A stretch of 64,000 bases of DNA, from NCBI GenBank assembly GCA_025618425.1, contig CM046846.1, forward strand, positions 28,359,385 through 28,423,384, given 5' to 3'. Of the stretch, positions 48,166-62,640 are shown in pieces. The notes under the pieces are model-generated. The model was not told the origin of the DNA and did not search any database. It worked only from the letters and a program-made list of their open reading frames with translations. The stretch's first letter is position 1. Every line of letters begins with the position of its first letter. The translations under genes were made by a program, and so were the position numbers. This stretch comes from Heliocidaris tuberculata. Taxonomy: Eukaryota; Echinodermata; Echinoidea; Camarodonta; Echinometridae.

Positions 48166-51100
48166 CAACGTACATATATGATACCTTTACATTATGATTA
48201 AAGTATCATAGTAATCACTAATAAATCCCGTCTCTAAATCCGCCCCATGAAATTTGCCCCCCCCCCCGATTTTTTTTTTTTAAATCTCATTTACTTGTGC
48301 ATGATTGTCTGATCTCTAAACTTCTCCTTCTAAACCTTTGGCCACACCCCTACCCCTTCCCTACCCTCCTTCTACCCTTCTGTACCGCCAATCCTCATCA
48401 TCCTTTGGCAAGGAATACCAGCTGACTCTGCACCTCCTGATCTTTTTTTCTCTGGTATATCAATTTTTTTTTCCCAGGCAGGATATTGCTAATTTCATAT
48501 TACAAAGCCCATCATCTTTTGGCATCCATCACCACCAGAAAGCAACCAACCAAAAAATTGGCCTACCTTTTTCTCTCTTCCTGTCCCCCTTTTTCTTCCT
48601 ACCCCCTCCAGTTTTTCGCTTGCTACCTCAGTTCAAATCTGAAAAACCCCATTTGGATATGCTCTATATATATCATACATCATTTTAATAATATCCCTCC
48701 TTTAAGTATAATAGTTATTAACAGTTCAAATTTATTCTTTCCTTTAGTTCGTGGGGAGGGGGGGGGGGGTGATCGAAATAACTATGTAGACTCATACTGG
48801 ATATTGTAGTTATCATGCACAGAGATTAGACAGTGGTTTATGATCCTAAAGAAAAAACCTCTGAAATTTGAGTTCAAATGGAGTTCCGGACAAACATTTC
48901 AATTGGAGGGTATAAACACGGTTAAATTTGACAGCAACATTTTCTTTCAGGTTGCTAGATATATCAATGATATCAAATCATAATTATATCAGTATCTAAT
49001 GAAGTCCATTAACTACATTCAAAATCATGCACTTGTCAACAAAATAATTTAACGAGTGGGCGTTCTGCGCTCAAAACAACAAATGAACCTGAAATAGTAA
49101 CAACTTGCATTTCAAAAGATCTTTTCATTTTTTTGGTGTAATTTATACAAAGAGGTCAGTGGGGAGCAGTCATACGTGTGTACCTCAAATAACACTCCCT
49201 TTTCTTTAATCATACAAATATGACAGATGCGGCATGGGGATATTTGAAAAGAACTGCTCTTTGCTGGCCTTGTATATTATGAAATTATTAAAATATCACA
49301 AATACTTCCATTAAAGGTAGAAATGATTTACATTTTTTAAAACTTCAGTATGCATTAAAGATAAAGTGATGTTCTGGTCATGCAATTACATTGTGAAAGA
49401 AATTGTCTCAAAGCAATTGGGAAAGGTTGATAATGTCTACACAAGAATTTGTGTACACTCTTGGGTTTGGGGATCATCAAAATAATAAGAAATTGACCCA
49501 ATCTCACTGAAGCACATGCACTGCACACAGAAATGGATATACCGGACTGCACACACACGAGGCACAAATGTTCGGCCCGAACACTTCAGATATTTCTCAT
49601 CGTAGTTCGAATATGAGGGCATTTGAAGATCGATCTTTTTCAGGGGACATTTCTACTATGATGTTCTTCCAAACTGCCCTAACAGGAATAAGAAAGCTCA
49701 CAAAATATTTTTCACCTTTCCCAGAACTCAACCTCCTCTTTAAAGAGTATCTAAAATGACGTATTGAAGAGTTGGCTGTTGGCAATCTTTGAGAGATCAA
49801 ATGATCATGGCAACCAATGTCCAATTGGAGTTTCCAGGTTACAATTTTGCATATTGTAGTTGTATGCAAAGTAAGAACAAAGTACCGGCATCCAAGTCTG
49901 ACCCCAAATACTGAATTTCCTGAGTTATGACTGGGGGGGGGGGGGACGGAATTATTGACATTATCATTAGTTATGAAACATACTTTTTCCATCTTTATAG
50001 GATATAATTTGGATTTCAGATCAATGGTACCAACTAAAAAGCTTTAAATATCACACAAATGTATATAAAAACGACTTGCATGCTTGACATTGTGACTTGT
50101 GGAGATGCAATAAACTTGATCTGTTTTTTGCTCATAATAATCTGTGGTTTAAGGTTCATACATTCCTCTGTTATTTATCTAATAAATCTAGTCCAATATT
50201 TGTCAGTCTTCAGTGACTGTTAGTTTTGAAAGATAACAGTTTCAGTATTAAAGAGCAGTTGACACCATCAGACCTCTTGCTTTGCGATGTGGGTTCGGTG
50301 GGTAAAAGATGGCAGCAATTTTGTTCTTTTCATCCCCTCACCTCCCGAGTTATGAAAATACAATGATAGCTCACATTTCTTTGTGTAAACCCAGTCTGTT
50401 CAATTATCATGATCTCATAAGAAATATGAAGAAGTCCTACAAGTACGTACCTTTTTTTTTCTGTGATTCAGTTTTTCATCCAGTTGAATCAATTTCAGAA
50501 CGTGTACTAGATTTGAACTATGCTCAACTGTTATTTGTTGCTCTCTGAAAGCGATCACAACCCATTCAAATGACACATTCATGTTTAATAATTGCCTGAC
50601 TGGAAGTTCTTTCTCATCTTCAAAATATATTAGTCAACCAGTACAATAATCCTTTTTTTAAATGCAACTTCCACACACCAAAGCATAAAGCATTAACCTT
50701 AAAAAGACTTCCAAAGATATTCTTCTTTTACAAATACCGCCAACAGTGAAGGAATCACTCAAAAATCCTGAAAAGTCTGACATAAATCTGTGTCACCAGC
50801 ATAATCCTCTTCAATTAGACATCACCGAATTCTATAAAAAAAAAAAATCTGAGTATATTTCCCCCCTAGGTGATATACCTCATAGCCCCTGAAACCCACA
50901 AAATAATCTTTAATGTCGAAAAATTCTTGTTTTGGGACTCTTTAGAAGTGACAAGAATACTCTTATCATGAGCCCAACCAGGCTTGTCATACGATTTCTT
51001 TTGAGCGTAATTTGTTTTTAAGGACTTCACACCGCACCCCTCCGACGGAAATTCTGCACTCCTTTCAGGCTGCTCTGTGTTAAACAACTTGTCAAGCTAT

Positions 51101-51499
51101 TTGTGTAAAGTGAGTGATTTATCTTATTCCAATGATAATACACCATTAAACTCTCAGTGCCACTTGTTAAGAGAGCCTGATGCAGACAGAAATCGCATTG
51201 ATCTTTCACCGCTGGATTATTCACCGAACACGAACATACATCATGGAACGAACATTCAGCTCATCTTGGAACTAAACAAAGCAAAGGGGTTTTTACAAGA
51301 GTGCCATCACATGCCCAATTTACACTTACGCCCGTTACTTCTGAATCTATCCTACCACAAAATGTAAACAGCAAATGAGATATAGCACTACAGCAGGGCA
51401 TATTGCTATTACTCTGAGGAAGGGGCACTGCGATTCAGTTCGCATCATGAACAAAATGGTTACTTCACTATGGAATGGGAGAGGGGGGTTCATAAAATC

Positions 51500-51622
51500 C
51501 ATTCTTACATACCTGTTCCACATAAGCATGATGATATCAGAGACAGCAGGAGATGGAGCCAGGCACAGAGCAGGAACACGAAAAAAGGAGAAATGAGAAG
51601 AGAGAAAGAAAGAAAAAAAAAC
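51500..51622 (-). promoter_or_regulatory. Second candidate recursive splice site or cryptic exon border
   Basis: On the sense strand CTTATGTGGAACAG is directly followed by GTATGTAAG (junction 51513/51512). About 108 bases upstream lack AG, and a strong pyrimidine tract lies 60-105 bases upstream. It shares CTTATGTG before the junction, CCATCTCCT nearby and CAAGTTT at the far edge with the island at 42600-42712. The bases just before CAG are purine-rich, which weakens it as an acceptor. Confidence 0.25.
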
Positions 51623-53317
51623 TTGAATCAGTCATTTAAATAAAATACTTTCACAGAATGGAATGCATAGAATAAACACATAAATTCAACGAAAAGTGAA
51701 TTAACAGTCAATATATATGCATCATACTTCTTTAACTTTCTAATTCACACCTGATCTCCTCCGATACTTGTCTCTCTCTTCACAGCACTGTTCTTTTCTA
51801 ATTTTACTCATCTCATGACTTCTCTCATCTATTTACACCTTGAACATGAGATTATCTCATTCACTGCCATTCAGCATAACGTCACACACGAGGCCTCAAA
51901 ATCAATTTTTAGTGTGCAATATTACACCACATTATGCACTTCACAAACCAATCTCTCTTTTGCCCTAATATGTTTTTTCCCATTACTGAATAAATAACTA
52001 AACTTCCCTTACACCATATCCAAATTCTAATCCCATTTACATATTTCTTTCAACCTAAATTTCTTTGTAGTTTCTTTCTGGGATGGGACTCCGAATATAT
52101 CGCCCTCGTTCGGAACAGCAGAGGAAGTAGTTTAAAAACTTATCGAGCAGATGGCAATGCAATATAAATGCCTTTTGCTGAAGGAAAGTCTGACTGGTCA
52201 TTTCTAGTCTCAGAATTCAGCCCCAATTACTTATTTTCTGCAGACACAAAATCCTTATTACTGCCACAAATATACTTTTCTATGCACACAAACATGGAAA
52301 AATTAACAAGAAATATAAGACTGTATACAAACATGCACGACTCAAACCTGAGGCAAAAGCAGACTTTTTTCTCAAAACTTACAAGAGCTTAAAAACACCA
52401 TTTTCATAGAATAAGGTTTGAAATAGTTGTGGGATTCAGACTAGACATATACAAGTCATTGGCCTTCCATGCTGCAATATGTTTGACAAATATGGGTCAT
52501 ACAGAGGTTCTACACATTTGTATTATATTTTTGTTGTGCTGGCCAAGCTAATCTTTCCTAGCAAACATTACTGACTCACAAGCAACCTATAAATTCACTA
52601 TCGTTATCAAACAAGTGCATCTCTTTGTATATAACACTCTTCTTCTTTTTTGCATTACAACAAGCAGCATATTAAAGCCACAGTACATATTTCTCCAGGT
52701 ATATTTATCAATGTCTGAGAATGTACCTGCAGTGCAAATGTTTGGCAAATTATCGTAATGATGCAAATATTTGTAGAAGGTGTGCTCTGATAATCAAAAG
52801 ATCATTAAAATAAACATTTGCATTCATGATATTGAAAGATATCGAGTAAAAAGACATTAAACAAGGGTTGATATAGCCAGGATGAGACACTGTTCTACCC
52901 ATATCTACCCCTTCCTCTCTCCTCCCTCTCTCCCTCTTAATTTGGTCTAATTATTACTAAAGCTGATTCACAGAGACATACAGGCCTATTGTCCTTTGCA
53001 TGTTTTTCCACATGACTCATACAGGTCAAGGCACCGAGGTGTCCTTTTAAAGAAAATCCTCAAAACCACAAAGTCTAGATCAGATCCATAAAAAGGTGGG
53101 TTTTCTACTCCATAATCATGACTAAAAACCTCAACTTGAGGAGTTTGTACAAGGGAGACAGGCAGACAAAAAGAGAAAAAGAGGGGGCAGATATTCATGC
53201 ACAGAAAATGATAGGGCTAAAGGAAGAGGGAACACAAAACAGATTGTGAAGGTGGACGAGAGACAAAATGAGGGAAGAGAAATACATGTAAATAGAAGGT
53301 AGAAAGAGACATAATGT

Positions 53318-53363
53318 GAGAAGAGTGAGAGAGAGTGTGAGAAGAGAGAGAGAGAGAGAGAGA
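53318..53363 (+). repeat. GA microsatellite
   Basis: GA dinucleotides with short GTGTGA interruptions, ending in a pure (GA) run of about 20 bp. Confidence 0.9.
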
Positions 53364-56300
53364 TGCAACTGCAAGAAACAGAACCAAATAGGCCCACATC
53401 ATTTTAGGCAGCAATCTATAGACCCCATACTTTGGTCGTTCCTGAAATGACAGCCATTGAAATTTGGATTGCTCCTACTTCCTCCGGGCAGGATCAAACC
53501 AAAAATAGCTCAATCAGGTTTCACATTAAATTTTCATAAATAATTGCAGTGGAACCCAGATCTTTTCATAAAGTCTGGTTCCTTGTAAATTTGGATTTTT
53601 AATAACAGTCCTGGGGCTCAAAGTGAGTGACATAGAGAAAGGAAAACATCTGAGCACTTGCCATACCTTTTCTTCTAAAAAATTCTGCAATTCTTTGAAA
53701 TTCTCTTACTCAATCTACCACACTAGTGTGACATGTTGACATCAAATATGTTGCTTCTGTTCTGTTTTGGACTTTACATCTGCCTAACTGATGTTGAATA
53801 TCTGAAATATGATATTCATCAAGTCAAAATTTGAAAGAAATATTCATCCTTCAATTTGGCTCAATATCAAAATTCTGGGTTCAAAAGTTCAGGTATAGAC
53901 TGGCTGTGAATAGCCGTAATGACATTACAGCCACATTAGATATAAATGACATCTATTCATTGGACGAACTCAGTTCTATTTGCTTTGCAAGCTTGGTTAA
54001 AGAGCAAATGGGAATGATTTCCAATTTCTATGTACAATGTCATGAAATAACTGTCCGGATCACGTTTGTCCTTCACCAAAACAGTGCAGGTGCTAGCTTC
54101 AAGACACGCATTCTGACTTTTCCCACCTCTAATTTCATTACAAGCATGACCACGATGTGAACTCGAATTGAATCTCTGTCCGTGAAGATCTGTGACAAAA
54201 CTTTATTTTGAGAAAAATATGTCAAAATATTGATCGAACTGGCCTCCCACATATACGGGAAGAAGAACTCGCCCACGAAATAAACCTGGAAACAACCTGT
54301 TTGTGCCCTTTAAAAACCAATTTGAAATTCCTTGTGTTCTTTCTGCCTTTGCCTGTCTCTCTATGCATGAATCTATTTCCATGTATCATGCATGGCGGGA
54401 GATGAATAGGTCTATAAGCACACATGACTGCTTTCTAAATATTTACAGTCAAAGGACCAGAACATGGAGAGATAATCCTTCAGTTATTGTCTCTTTTTTG
54501 TGACAAGCACTGCTTTACAGAACAGCCTGAATGAAGATACAATGAGAAAACAGGGACCTTGGATAACAAACACTGGTCTAAAATATTTTAAAAAATCAGA
54601 ACGTATACTGCGAATGGAGGTGCATGTAATGGAGACAAAACGCACTCTAGAGGTGAGCAGGTTCTAAATAAGCAATCACACAAGCCTACACTCAAGAATC
54701 TTGCAATGCATGATGGCAGAGGAGAGGAGTTCTGTCTTGAACCAACAAATCGACTGCCAACTTGATAAGATTCTATGCAAAGACTTCTAGGAAACCATTT
54801 CTTTGTCAACTCAATACCTTGTTCGATGTCCTATCAAACATAATGTGACAAAAAAATATGCAAGGGGTCATTGTAACATTCACACATTTCACTAAGGTAC
54901 GGGAATTGCATAAAATTTGAATTTCTTGGAAATGTTTGCCTCTTTGTGAGTATTATAAAGCAACTATGGATGAAACACCATAAAATACCAATAGACTGTA
55001 TAATAAATTCTCCTTAAGATTGGACAGCTTTGCTTTCTAGGTCTGTGCTTAAATGGGTTCGCCCCAGACTGAACATTTAGTTAACCCCAAAAAGGAACAG
55101 GACACAAGTTTTAAATATTGTGGGAGCAACCTAATCTTTTTATGAAAATGCCACCGATATTCCATCACAAGGGGATTAGACACTGAATTGATGAATCTTT
55201 CGAGCCATCTGCAACTAATGTGTCAAGGTTGGAAAACTCAACAGCATGAAAGTAGAGTCCTTTTCTCTCGATCCTGCGATTTCTGTCACTCTGTATCTTT
55301 TTGAGTTTGTCAACCAAACCATGAATCCCTCAAACCTTCAATTATCCAAACTAGAAAAAGAGTTATTAATCAAAAACTCCTCTCCGAACACAAAAAAAAA
55401 AACTCACTGGTGTGCGGTGGATTGTAAGAATCCAACTAGTCGTTTGACTTTCTGACCTTCGGTGAAATCTTTGGCTCTTCATAAAGAACATCAATTAATC
55501 GTCTTACCGGTTCAACAAAAAGACATGTCAAAATCTTTGCTTTCGTACTGTGATCAATATCCTGTGTTATCCTTGTCTAGACTCTTGAATCAACTCCATA
55601 ACAAATCCATTTCTGGCAGGGATTTACATCAAAGACATAAATGAGCAAGAACATCTAATTTTTCCGCCAGATTAATATTTTTCTAGCTAATCTACTTGAG
55701 CCAACTTTAAGCTTGCTAATACATAGCCATTGCAATATATTTCTTTAACCATAAAAACACATTCCTTTAGTGATAATAACATTCCAGCAAATATCAGACT
55801 CTAGGGTCAGAATAACACAAACAAAACAACAATAATTTGATATCTAACCAAACTCAAGGAGATGAAAATGTGAGAGAAAGAGGGAGAAACTATCACTATA
55901 GATGGATAGAGGGCAAAAGAAAGAAAGAAAGAAGGTTGTGAAATTTCTTTTTAATGTGGGAAGTTTGCATGCGATCCCACAAAACCTATATGCTTCAAAA
56001 AATTTCAATGGATTGAGAACATCATGGAACACTAGACAAATAATGTTTTAAACATTATTAACCCCAGGGATCCATTTAAGCTAACACCTAACACGTATGT
56101 GATCACGTTGGAATAACACTGAACATGTTCACATGAAGGATAATACTGATGTGAAACACTATATTTCAGTTGTTTCATTCACCATTTTGATTTGAAGCTG
56201 AGCACTGTAACTGCATTAATACATGGAAATGCTACAAATTCAGCTTTGTCTCCCTAATTCTGTGCAAGATCAATATCTCTGATAACTGTTTTATTCACAT

Positions 56301-58745
56301 AAACTACATTTCTTCAAAAGGTAGACATTAGTTCTACACTCATAGCATTACAGAAGGCATAAATAGCCTCTTTAAAATACCTTTCAAAACCTTCTGCAAA
56401 GACTTGAATTCTAATTCATTTTCCTGCTCATTTCAGGCACCATTATGTCCAATAATTGTGGTAAGTTTTTTTCAAATAAATACATAAGAGAAATAATTTA
56501 GTACCCTTTGTAAACACAACTTTCTGTCTACCGTAACTGAACACCTACAAGTTTAATGTTGAGCTTGTCGGAATAAGCCTATCTGCCCTTTTGAACTTGC
56601 AAGTGATTTCGCGAACTTGATTTATGTGACATATTCACCTTCTTTGACAAGGCTATTCCCCCAATGCTTTTCTCTTTCTTGTCCCACTCACCTACTTTCC
56701 AAGAGAAATATACATTATACTTTTCATCATAATTCTGACATGATAGTCATTTTAAATTAAACAATTCCCCCCCCCCCCCATCACAATTACTTTGAATGTG
56801 TGTTGTTACCTTCTTTTGCTCTGTGTGTTGTTCATAACAATATCTGCATAGACACAGTGTACATATGAACCCCTGTACTAATGGAGGCTCTTTGCAATGA
56901 TACTCTCTCTCTGAACTTTGTTCAAACAAGTCTTGTCTCCTTACCCCATTTCTAATTTTACACTTTAAAAAAAATTGATTGGCTCTTTTTGGAGAAAGAA
57001 AATTGTTTCCATAAAGGTCATTTTTTACAAGAAGGGAGCAGAAGTTTCTAGAAATCAATCCACAAAATGGTAAAACGTGTTTTCTATTTATGTCTTTGTT
57101 GACCTTCCCCTCTTTATCACATAATCATGAAAAACACAGGAGCAATTCTCATAATCTCTATTCACTTTTTATAAATTCAACCCACACAAAATGTAAAAAA
57201 TAACATTTATGGGATCAATTATTAAAACATTTTTGCACACACTGACGTCATCATGCATTACAAGAACTTTTGGGGGTACACACAACTTCTTCCCACATAA
57301 GGCTTAGCATTTCAATGCACCAAATACATCAAAAGAAGCACTCTAAAAAGATGAATGGAACCTCTAAACCTTTGCAGATTGCCGAGAAAATAAAACAGAA
57401 AAATGTGGTAGAGAATGATATTTTTGACCTGTTTGCAAGACACCTGTGATATGCTCCGAATAAAAATGGACCATAAATTAGATTTATGATTAACTGATGC
57501 AGATGAAAGGGCGAAATAGAATTTTAGATTGAGGCCGTGTTGGATGCGGTGAATAGGCCCTAGCCTCAATTTAGGCAAGAAATGTCTTTCGTATGTTGCA
57601 AAGGCCCGAGGCGAGGCAACCACAAATGTGCCAAATTTGTGTCAATTTGCTGGAAATTCAAATCAATCTGTAGGGGGATTAGCCCTCCTGTGTGTTCTTT
57701 ATTCCTGATTTACTCATGGAGTTGAAAGAGTGGGAGAATCTCCTAAATTTAAAGAAAACACTGGTGATTACTCCCATTCCATTTGTTATTTTTTTCTCTC
57801 TCTAGCCCTACCCTGTGTGATGTCTAGCTTTATATGATCCAAACTATGTATTTTTCAAATCTAAGACATCCTTTGCAATTATTGTATTGAGTGTTGTTTT
57901 AGTTAAAACCAGACATATTACCATGGCAACTAGCTTTAGACCACTCCCATCACCTGTGCTAACCCTATCAAACCATTATCTGACAGGCATAATTAATCAA
58001 CCAAGCTAGACATCATCAATAAATCATAATTTTCAATTATAATCTTTATGTGATCTTCCCATAGGAATAAATTTCAATATCATATCCAATGAGGACACAT
58101 ACAAAACATTTTTTGTTTGTCTTACATCTCATTACTAACATTTCCAAAGTTTTCTCTGTCCCTTTTCAGACCTAAAAGATACATTATCAAGCTATGTAAA
58201 GGAAATCTCTTAGTCTCTCAATTTGCAACTGAGCATAGATTACATCTCATTAAGCTTCTCAATTGATACAAAAATGGCCCTTTGACCAAAAGATAACATT
58301 AAATACATCCATTATCCCCAGGCCAAGAAACACCACGGTCATTCTTTAAGAGGGGCGATTTATCAAGATTTTCAGGGACGAGTTCTAAAGTAGACAACTG
58401 GTGATGATGTTTTGTTGGACAGAAAGCTACAAAAGGAGGGAAATAGCATAGGGAATTGGCCAGAATTAGCCCAGCCCCAGAGGGATGAGACCTGGCTTTA
58501 CCAGGAAGCAATAGGCTAACAGTGGAATCTATGAACTACATGTAACCTTCCAGACACTGCCTGGGCTTGGTAGGCTATAGAAGTATTGGCTGCAAAACTG
58601 TGTTATTAATTATAGATGGGGCTACATATAAGCCTCTCTATACCTCTTCTGCACATGAACAGAATTCAGCGGGATTAAGCAACATGAAGCTTTACTCACT
58701 TCAAACAATTCTTCTACCTGCATGTCTGTAGGTCATTTTCCATAT

Positions 58746-58842
58746 TCTCTCTCTGTCTGTCTTTCTCTCTCTCTCTATCTCTCTCTCTCTGAGTATCTCA
58801 CTTTCTCTCTATCACTCTTTCACTCCTTCTCTCTTTTTTTCA
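58746..58842 (+). repeat. CT microsatellite (imperfect)
   Basis: CT dinucleotides interrupted by GTCTGT, TAT and GAGTAT units. Confidence 0.9.
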
Positions 58843-61171
58843 CCCTGATTGATATGGAATATTAGGCTTGAATACTACAAAAGAAACTGAGAACAGAACA
58901 AGATTCTTCTGACAAATAAGTCCATTTACGTTGGCACACAATGATCCCATTACAATGATTGATGTTGCGGTTACAATGCAGGAAACGAAACATCATTTTA
59001 ACAAATGTTTTGTCATAGAAAGAAGAGTTAACACAAAAGGCAACTGAATGATGAACCCAGGATAGAAGAAAAGATTGTTCAATGTACTCTGGCTATGGAC
59101 CATATAGGATGAAAGTTTAAGAGAGGATGCTTCCTGCCACCATATTTATCATCATTAAGTTGTAATGTTTGCCCTCTTGGGTTAAAAGACCCAAAAAGTA
59201 AGTCAACTTGTCATGTCCTTGCATATACAAATGTTGCAAGAGTGGCTCTCTGCACTCAACTGATGTTAGTAAGGATAATGTCCTCTTCCTTTTTCTTGAA
59301 AAAAAAAGTTTCCTTCAAGATTGTGAGAAGACTTTTCATCCAGGCCAAAACCACAATGCAAAAACATCCTTGTCTAATTGTGTACCCCTCCCAAACCCTA
59401 AAAGTTTCATTTGAATTTTCGCCATTTCTTCACTTCATGCAACAAAAACCACATTTCTAAAATGTTTTCTCTGTTGGCAAGGATACCATAAGTTATTCCT
59501 ATTCTACAGAAAAAAATGCAAATGATTACTTCCACTTAAGGGGATAATTAGACTTGTTTGCTTGTGGACACCTCTTGAAGATTGAGCTAGATTATACAAC
59601 AGCAATCATTGATATTTTCTTCCACTGGGCATTTGACAGTCCAGTGTGGGTATCTTGAGATGAATGGTAGCGCAAAGTGGTTGTTTCCATCTTGTTTATG
59701 GAGAAGAATCCCAGTTATTTACTCTGCAACGCCTTACCAATACACCAAGGTGCTTGTAAGCCCCACTTCTGACCGACAAACACGTCTATGAACCCCGGAT
59801 GATTCCCCTTCAATGTCCAGCCCCCAATCTATTGCTTGAAAAGTGGCACTTTTGAATAAAAACCTCAAGTAATGATTGGGAAACTAGGAGAGGATGGAAA
59901 AATGCGAAGTGGTCAGTGGCTTTAAGCGGCTTGAGTGAAACACCTCTGGACATTTGTTTTTCGTTTTCTTTCTTCTGTCCACAGTTCACTTCAACGAAGC
60001 AGCAAAAACATCAGAATTGAATACTTATGGCTGGCACTAAATCCATTCTGTTCCATCTGCTGTTTGCAGGAGAAAATGGTTACAGGCAGTATGTGTGTGT
60101 GCAAGGCAAACATAGTGAAAAAAGACAAGCTTTTGGCCATCGGACATGCAAGAAATCTATTTGAGGCCACAAACTGGGGGTTTAAAATAAGTAACCTCTA
60201 AAAACATTTTCTTAGCATATGTCTGGATTCATTATATGTGATAACAGGGCTGAGAAAGAGTTTAATTTAGTGGCCCAAGCATTTAATTGCTATATCACTT
60301 GCATGGATTCAAGTCATGTTTGGGTTATTTTAGTACAAAGAAAGATAGACCATACCCCTGGAGGTCATATGCTGATCAATTTAACTTCTTTTCAAAATAA
60401 CATTTATCAATATTGACATGAATTTCTTTTGTTAATTGAATCTTATTATGTACATAATTGGCTTCCTTATCCATTCTTTCCAGAACTACGCTATTTTCTA
60501 ATTTGTGGGACAGGACCAAGAAGAAAATGATTTATGCCTAAATCACCTCTCCTAACTACAGAATGCAATTTAAGTTGAATAGGTCCTGCAATTACTTATT
60601 CTAAATGGTTTCTTTTTTTATTACCATTGCCTATATATTTGAGGTTAGCCTTATGACGTAGCTTATCTTAAGTGCTTTCTTTACTCTTTGCTGTATATCT
60701 TCTCCCTCTTGCTTTTATACCTTCACAAATTTTTGTTAAAGTGGTGCAATTCTTCCCCTTCCATTCCAGTGATGATGGATGCTTCAGCTTTTTAACAAAA
60801 AAAAACAACTTTAAAAGCATATATTCACTAAAATAACACTTAATCCTTTGAGTTACATTACTTCAAATCACAAATAGAATACTTTTTTTTATAAATTGTA
60901 AAGTTAGAAGATAAAAAAAAATCCAGAGTCATGCACCTTTCCTATCTTGTTTTTTTGTCTATAAGCCCCCAAGATCTGTGAAAGGAAGCAATAGAGCTGG
61001 AAATTACTTTGTAACTACTAACTCGAATCACAGACAATGAAACAGGAATAGAGCTGGACACAACCAATGGCAAATCTCTTCGGATATCCTACCTAGACTG
61101 TGTTTGTGACTTTGCTGAGGAAGAAGGGCTGAAAGGGGAAGCATCTTGGGTGTCTTTTTTTGGAAGTGCCT

Positions 61172-61201
61172 TATCTCTCTATCTCTCTCTCTCTCTCTCT
61201 T
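61172..61201 (+). repeat. CT microsatellite
   Basis: About 30 bp of CT with one AT interruption. Confidence 0.9.
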
Positions 61202-62465
61202 TCCTCATCATTTAGTCAAGTTTGTGTCTTGAATGTAAGTTGTTATGGTCTGTGAATCGGGCAAAATACTCATAACTGTCATAACATAACATCCTCTGGA
61301 GAGGAAAAAGGAAATAACAATGCTCCCTCTTTTATTTCCCTTGACTTTTATTTAAAAAAAAAAAAAAAAACTGAAGGCATTCATCAACTGGCAAATCTGA
61401 ATGGACAAGTCTTGCAAAGAACATCCTTCCTTTTCTTTTAATAACTGCTCAAAAGCTAGCTAAAAATTCTGGTATCCAAAACAGGAAAGTGTGCTTAGTG
61501 CCCTAAGATATTAATAATATTCTTATGAGGAATAATGGACACAGTCCTTTGAAAATCTCTTCAAAATTGTTGTATGAAAAAAGATCGTGTTGGGTAGCTA
61601 CTACTTGTGTCAATCATTAAAGTATCTTTCAAATATTTTTAACATTCTGAAAGCTTCACATTGTAAATTTAGATGCCCCTTTAAATGAAATTTGAAAACA
61701 GAATATACTTTTTTTTTTCATAAAGTCAAAAATGTATCCATCATTTCCTTGAAAGCAATAACGTACTTGACTGCTTCCATCATCGCTATGGCAACATAAC
61801 CACCTAACACTAAAACACGTAAGGCCATCTGTTCTGTGGTTTTGATATTCATTACCAACTCTATTCTGCCCATGGACATCATTTTCGAGATATGAAGATA
61901 TTGCTCTATGAATTCATGAATTTGATGCAAACCTACACCCAAACTCACTTTGACCTCACGAGCTGTAAAATGAAATATAACTTTTTTTTTCATTCCAATC
62001 CTCTGTTTTTAATCATGTACGTTCCTTATCGCATCTAGACGAAACAGTATCTCAGAGTTACTTTTCAGCAGCCCTTCATGTCATAGCAGAAAAATAGGCC
62101 AGAATAACAGTTTTGAGGTGGAATGATTTCAAGATAAGATCTCTTTCAAGATAATTTACACCTCCATAAGTAGCACTACATGTGGCATCACAGTCTGAGA
62201 GTCAACATTTTATATTATTTTTGTTTTTTATCATTCTCAATGTGTCCTTCATCCATGGTTATTCTTTGAGGTCTTCGGAAATCATAAAAATTGCAAAATT
62301 TTTCTGTTTGCTTCCTGTCCTACTCTCTTCAACTTCCTAAAAGCTTATATGAAAAAAAACAGTACTTTTAGTACTGATATATAAAAGTAAAGAGTAAATT
62401 TCAAACAAAATATTTTGGGCTCTTTTGTATGTCTTTCAGTTCCTTTGCTATGCCTCTCTATCTTA

Positions 62466-62640
62466 ACCCTCTCTCTCTCTCTCTCCATCTCTCAATTTTT
62501 CTCCCTCTGTCTGCCTATCTCTCTCTCTCTCTCTCTCTCTCACTCTCTCTCACACAAACACACACATACACATGCACACACACACACACTCTCTCTCTCT
62601 CTCTCTCTCTCTCTGTCTACCTCCCCCCCCCCCCCCTCTC
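62466..62640 (+). repeat. Compound CT / CA / CT / C microsatellite
   Basis: CT run, CACA run, second CT run, then 14 C (62623-62636) and CT-rich near-repeats of CTCGCCTCTCCCTTGC. It gives long Ser/Leu- or Thr/His-rich spurious ORFs on both strands. Confidence 0.93.

Larger units (their letters stand above)
35759..51510 (-). other. Non-coding sequence upstream of exon A, part 3
   Basis: No defensible exon. It includes fold-back repeats at 37722-37765 and 48114-48163, a 15 bp tandem duplication at 44504-44533, a 25 bp near-palindrome at 45647-45672, and the longest G and C homopolymers of the window near 47.5 and 48.0 kb. A candidate zero-length splice point lies at 42613. Short ORFs in both strands have no recognisable domain. 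Confidence 0.5.

Noticed and set aside
49597..49992. 131-codon minus-strand ORF
   Set aside because: No recognisable domain. It includes a Pro run from the G homopolymer, and composition like its surroundings.
61718..61993. 91-codon minus-strand ORF with protein-like look (GRIELVMNIKTTEQMALRVL)
   Set aside because: No recognised family, no convincing splice borders, and a length within chance range.
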